DNA of 5,591 nucleotides from Paracoccaceae bacterium (GTDB lineage Bacteria > Pseudomonadota > Alphaproteobacteria > Rhodobacterales > Rhodobacteraceae): NCBI GenBank assembly GCA_007128995.1, contig SKWJ01000148.1:1-5591 (forward strand), given 5' to 3'. The notes beneath the pieces were generated by a model. That model was not told where the DNA came from and ran no database searches. It was given only the letters and a program-made list of their open reading frames with translations. The position numbers and the translations under genes are program-made. Of the stretch, positions 5,512 through 5,591 are shown piece after piece; position 1 is the first letter of the stretch; every line of letters begins with the position of its first letter.

Positions 5512-5591
5512 CGCCGCTTGCCTGGATATTTGCCCTGCCGGTCAGGTTTTACCGCGTTGTCTTCAGTCCCTGGGTGGGGCACGGCTGCCGA
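5508..5591 (+). CDS. yidD: YidD family membrane protein insertion efficiency factor, N-terminal 28 residues (runs off the right edge)
   Basis: The frame opens at ATG 5508, overlapping the rnpA TGA by 4 bases, and continues to the window end. A GGGA element (5498-5501) lies 6 bases before it. The visible protein, beginning MTPLAWIFALPVRFYR and running into SPWVGHGCR, matches the YidD N-terminus: a short amphipathic or hydrophobic start, an aromatic/basic Y-R segment, and the SP-x-x-G-x-x-CR motif. YidD is a small protein at the inner face of the membrane that assists YidC-dependent membrane protein insertion. Its position directly after rnpA is the conserved gene order. The remaining Cys-rich core lies outside the window. 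Confidence 0.93.
   Translation, partial: MTPLAWIFALPVRFYRVVFSPWVGHGCR

Overview
The window looks like chromosomal sequence from an alphaproteobacterium, most likely a Rhodobacterales (Roseobacter/Paracoccus-type) member. This rests on the moderately high GC content, the recognisable L34 and RnpA sequences, the rpmH-rnpA-yidD order, the style of the secreted protein at the left edge, and a tRNA-Arg(ACG) with encoded CCA. These assignments come from reading the sequence and from memory of the families; no database search was run.

Layout. (1) Bases 1-554, minus strand: the N-terminal 184 residues of a secreted protein that continues beyond the left edge. It resembles roseobacter 'choice-of-anchor W' extracellular proteins. 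(2) 555-949: a gene-poor stretch holding the upstream region of that gene, including a 9-bp tandem direct repeat and a perfect 12-bp palindrome. (3) 950-1026, minus: tRNA-Arg(ACG), with its own recognisable promoter at 1036-1064. (4) 1104-4645, minus: a compact three-gene operon, in transcription order a TVP38/TMEM64 (VTT/SNARE-associated) membrane protein, a class I flavin disulfide oxidoreductase of the lipoamide dehydrogenase/mercuric reductase superfamily, and a membrane histidine kinase. The first two genes share a 4-base ATGA overlap; the kinase starts 21-27 bases after the oxidoreductase stop. (5) 4646-4924: a divergent intergenic region with the rpmH promoter. (6) 4925-5591, plus: rpmH, rnpA and the first 28 codons of yidD, the conserved translation/RNA-processing/membrane-insertion cluster; rnpA and yidD also overlap by ATGA.

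The housekeeping cluster and the tRNA are ordinary. The most interesting part is the TVP38-oxidoreductase-kinase operon. VTT membrane domains and this type of oxidoreductase are known as fused proteins in other bacteria; here they are separate but coupled genes, followed by a kinase without a response regulator in view. The oxidoreductase keeps the CxxxxC redox pair but has Tyr where lipoamide dehydrogenase has its catalytic His, and it lacks the C-terminal cysteines of mercuric reductase. It is therefore probably neither enzyme, and its substrate is unknown. A membrane-associated redox or sensing module is a reasonable inference but is not shown by sequence alone.
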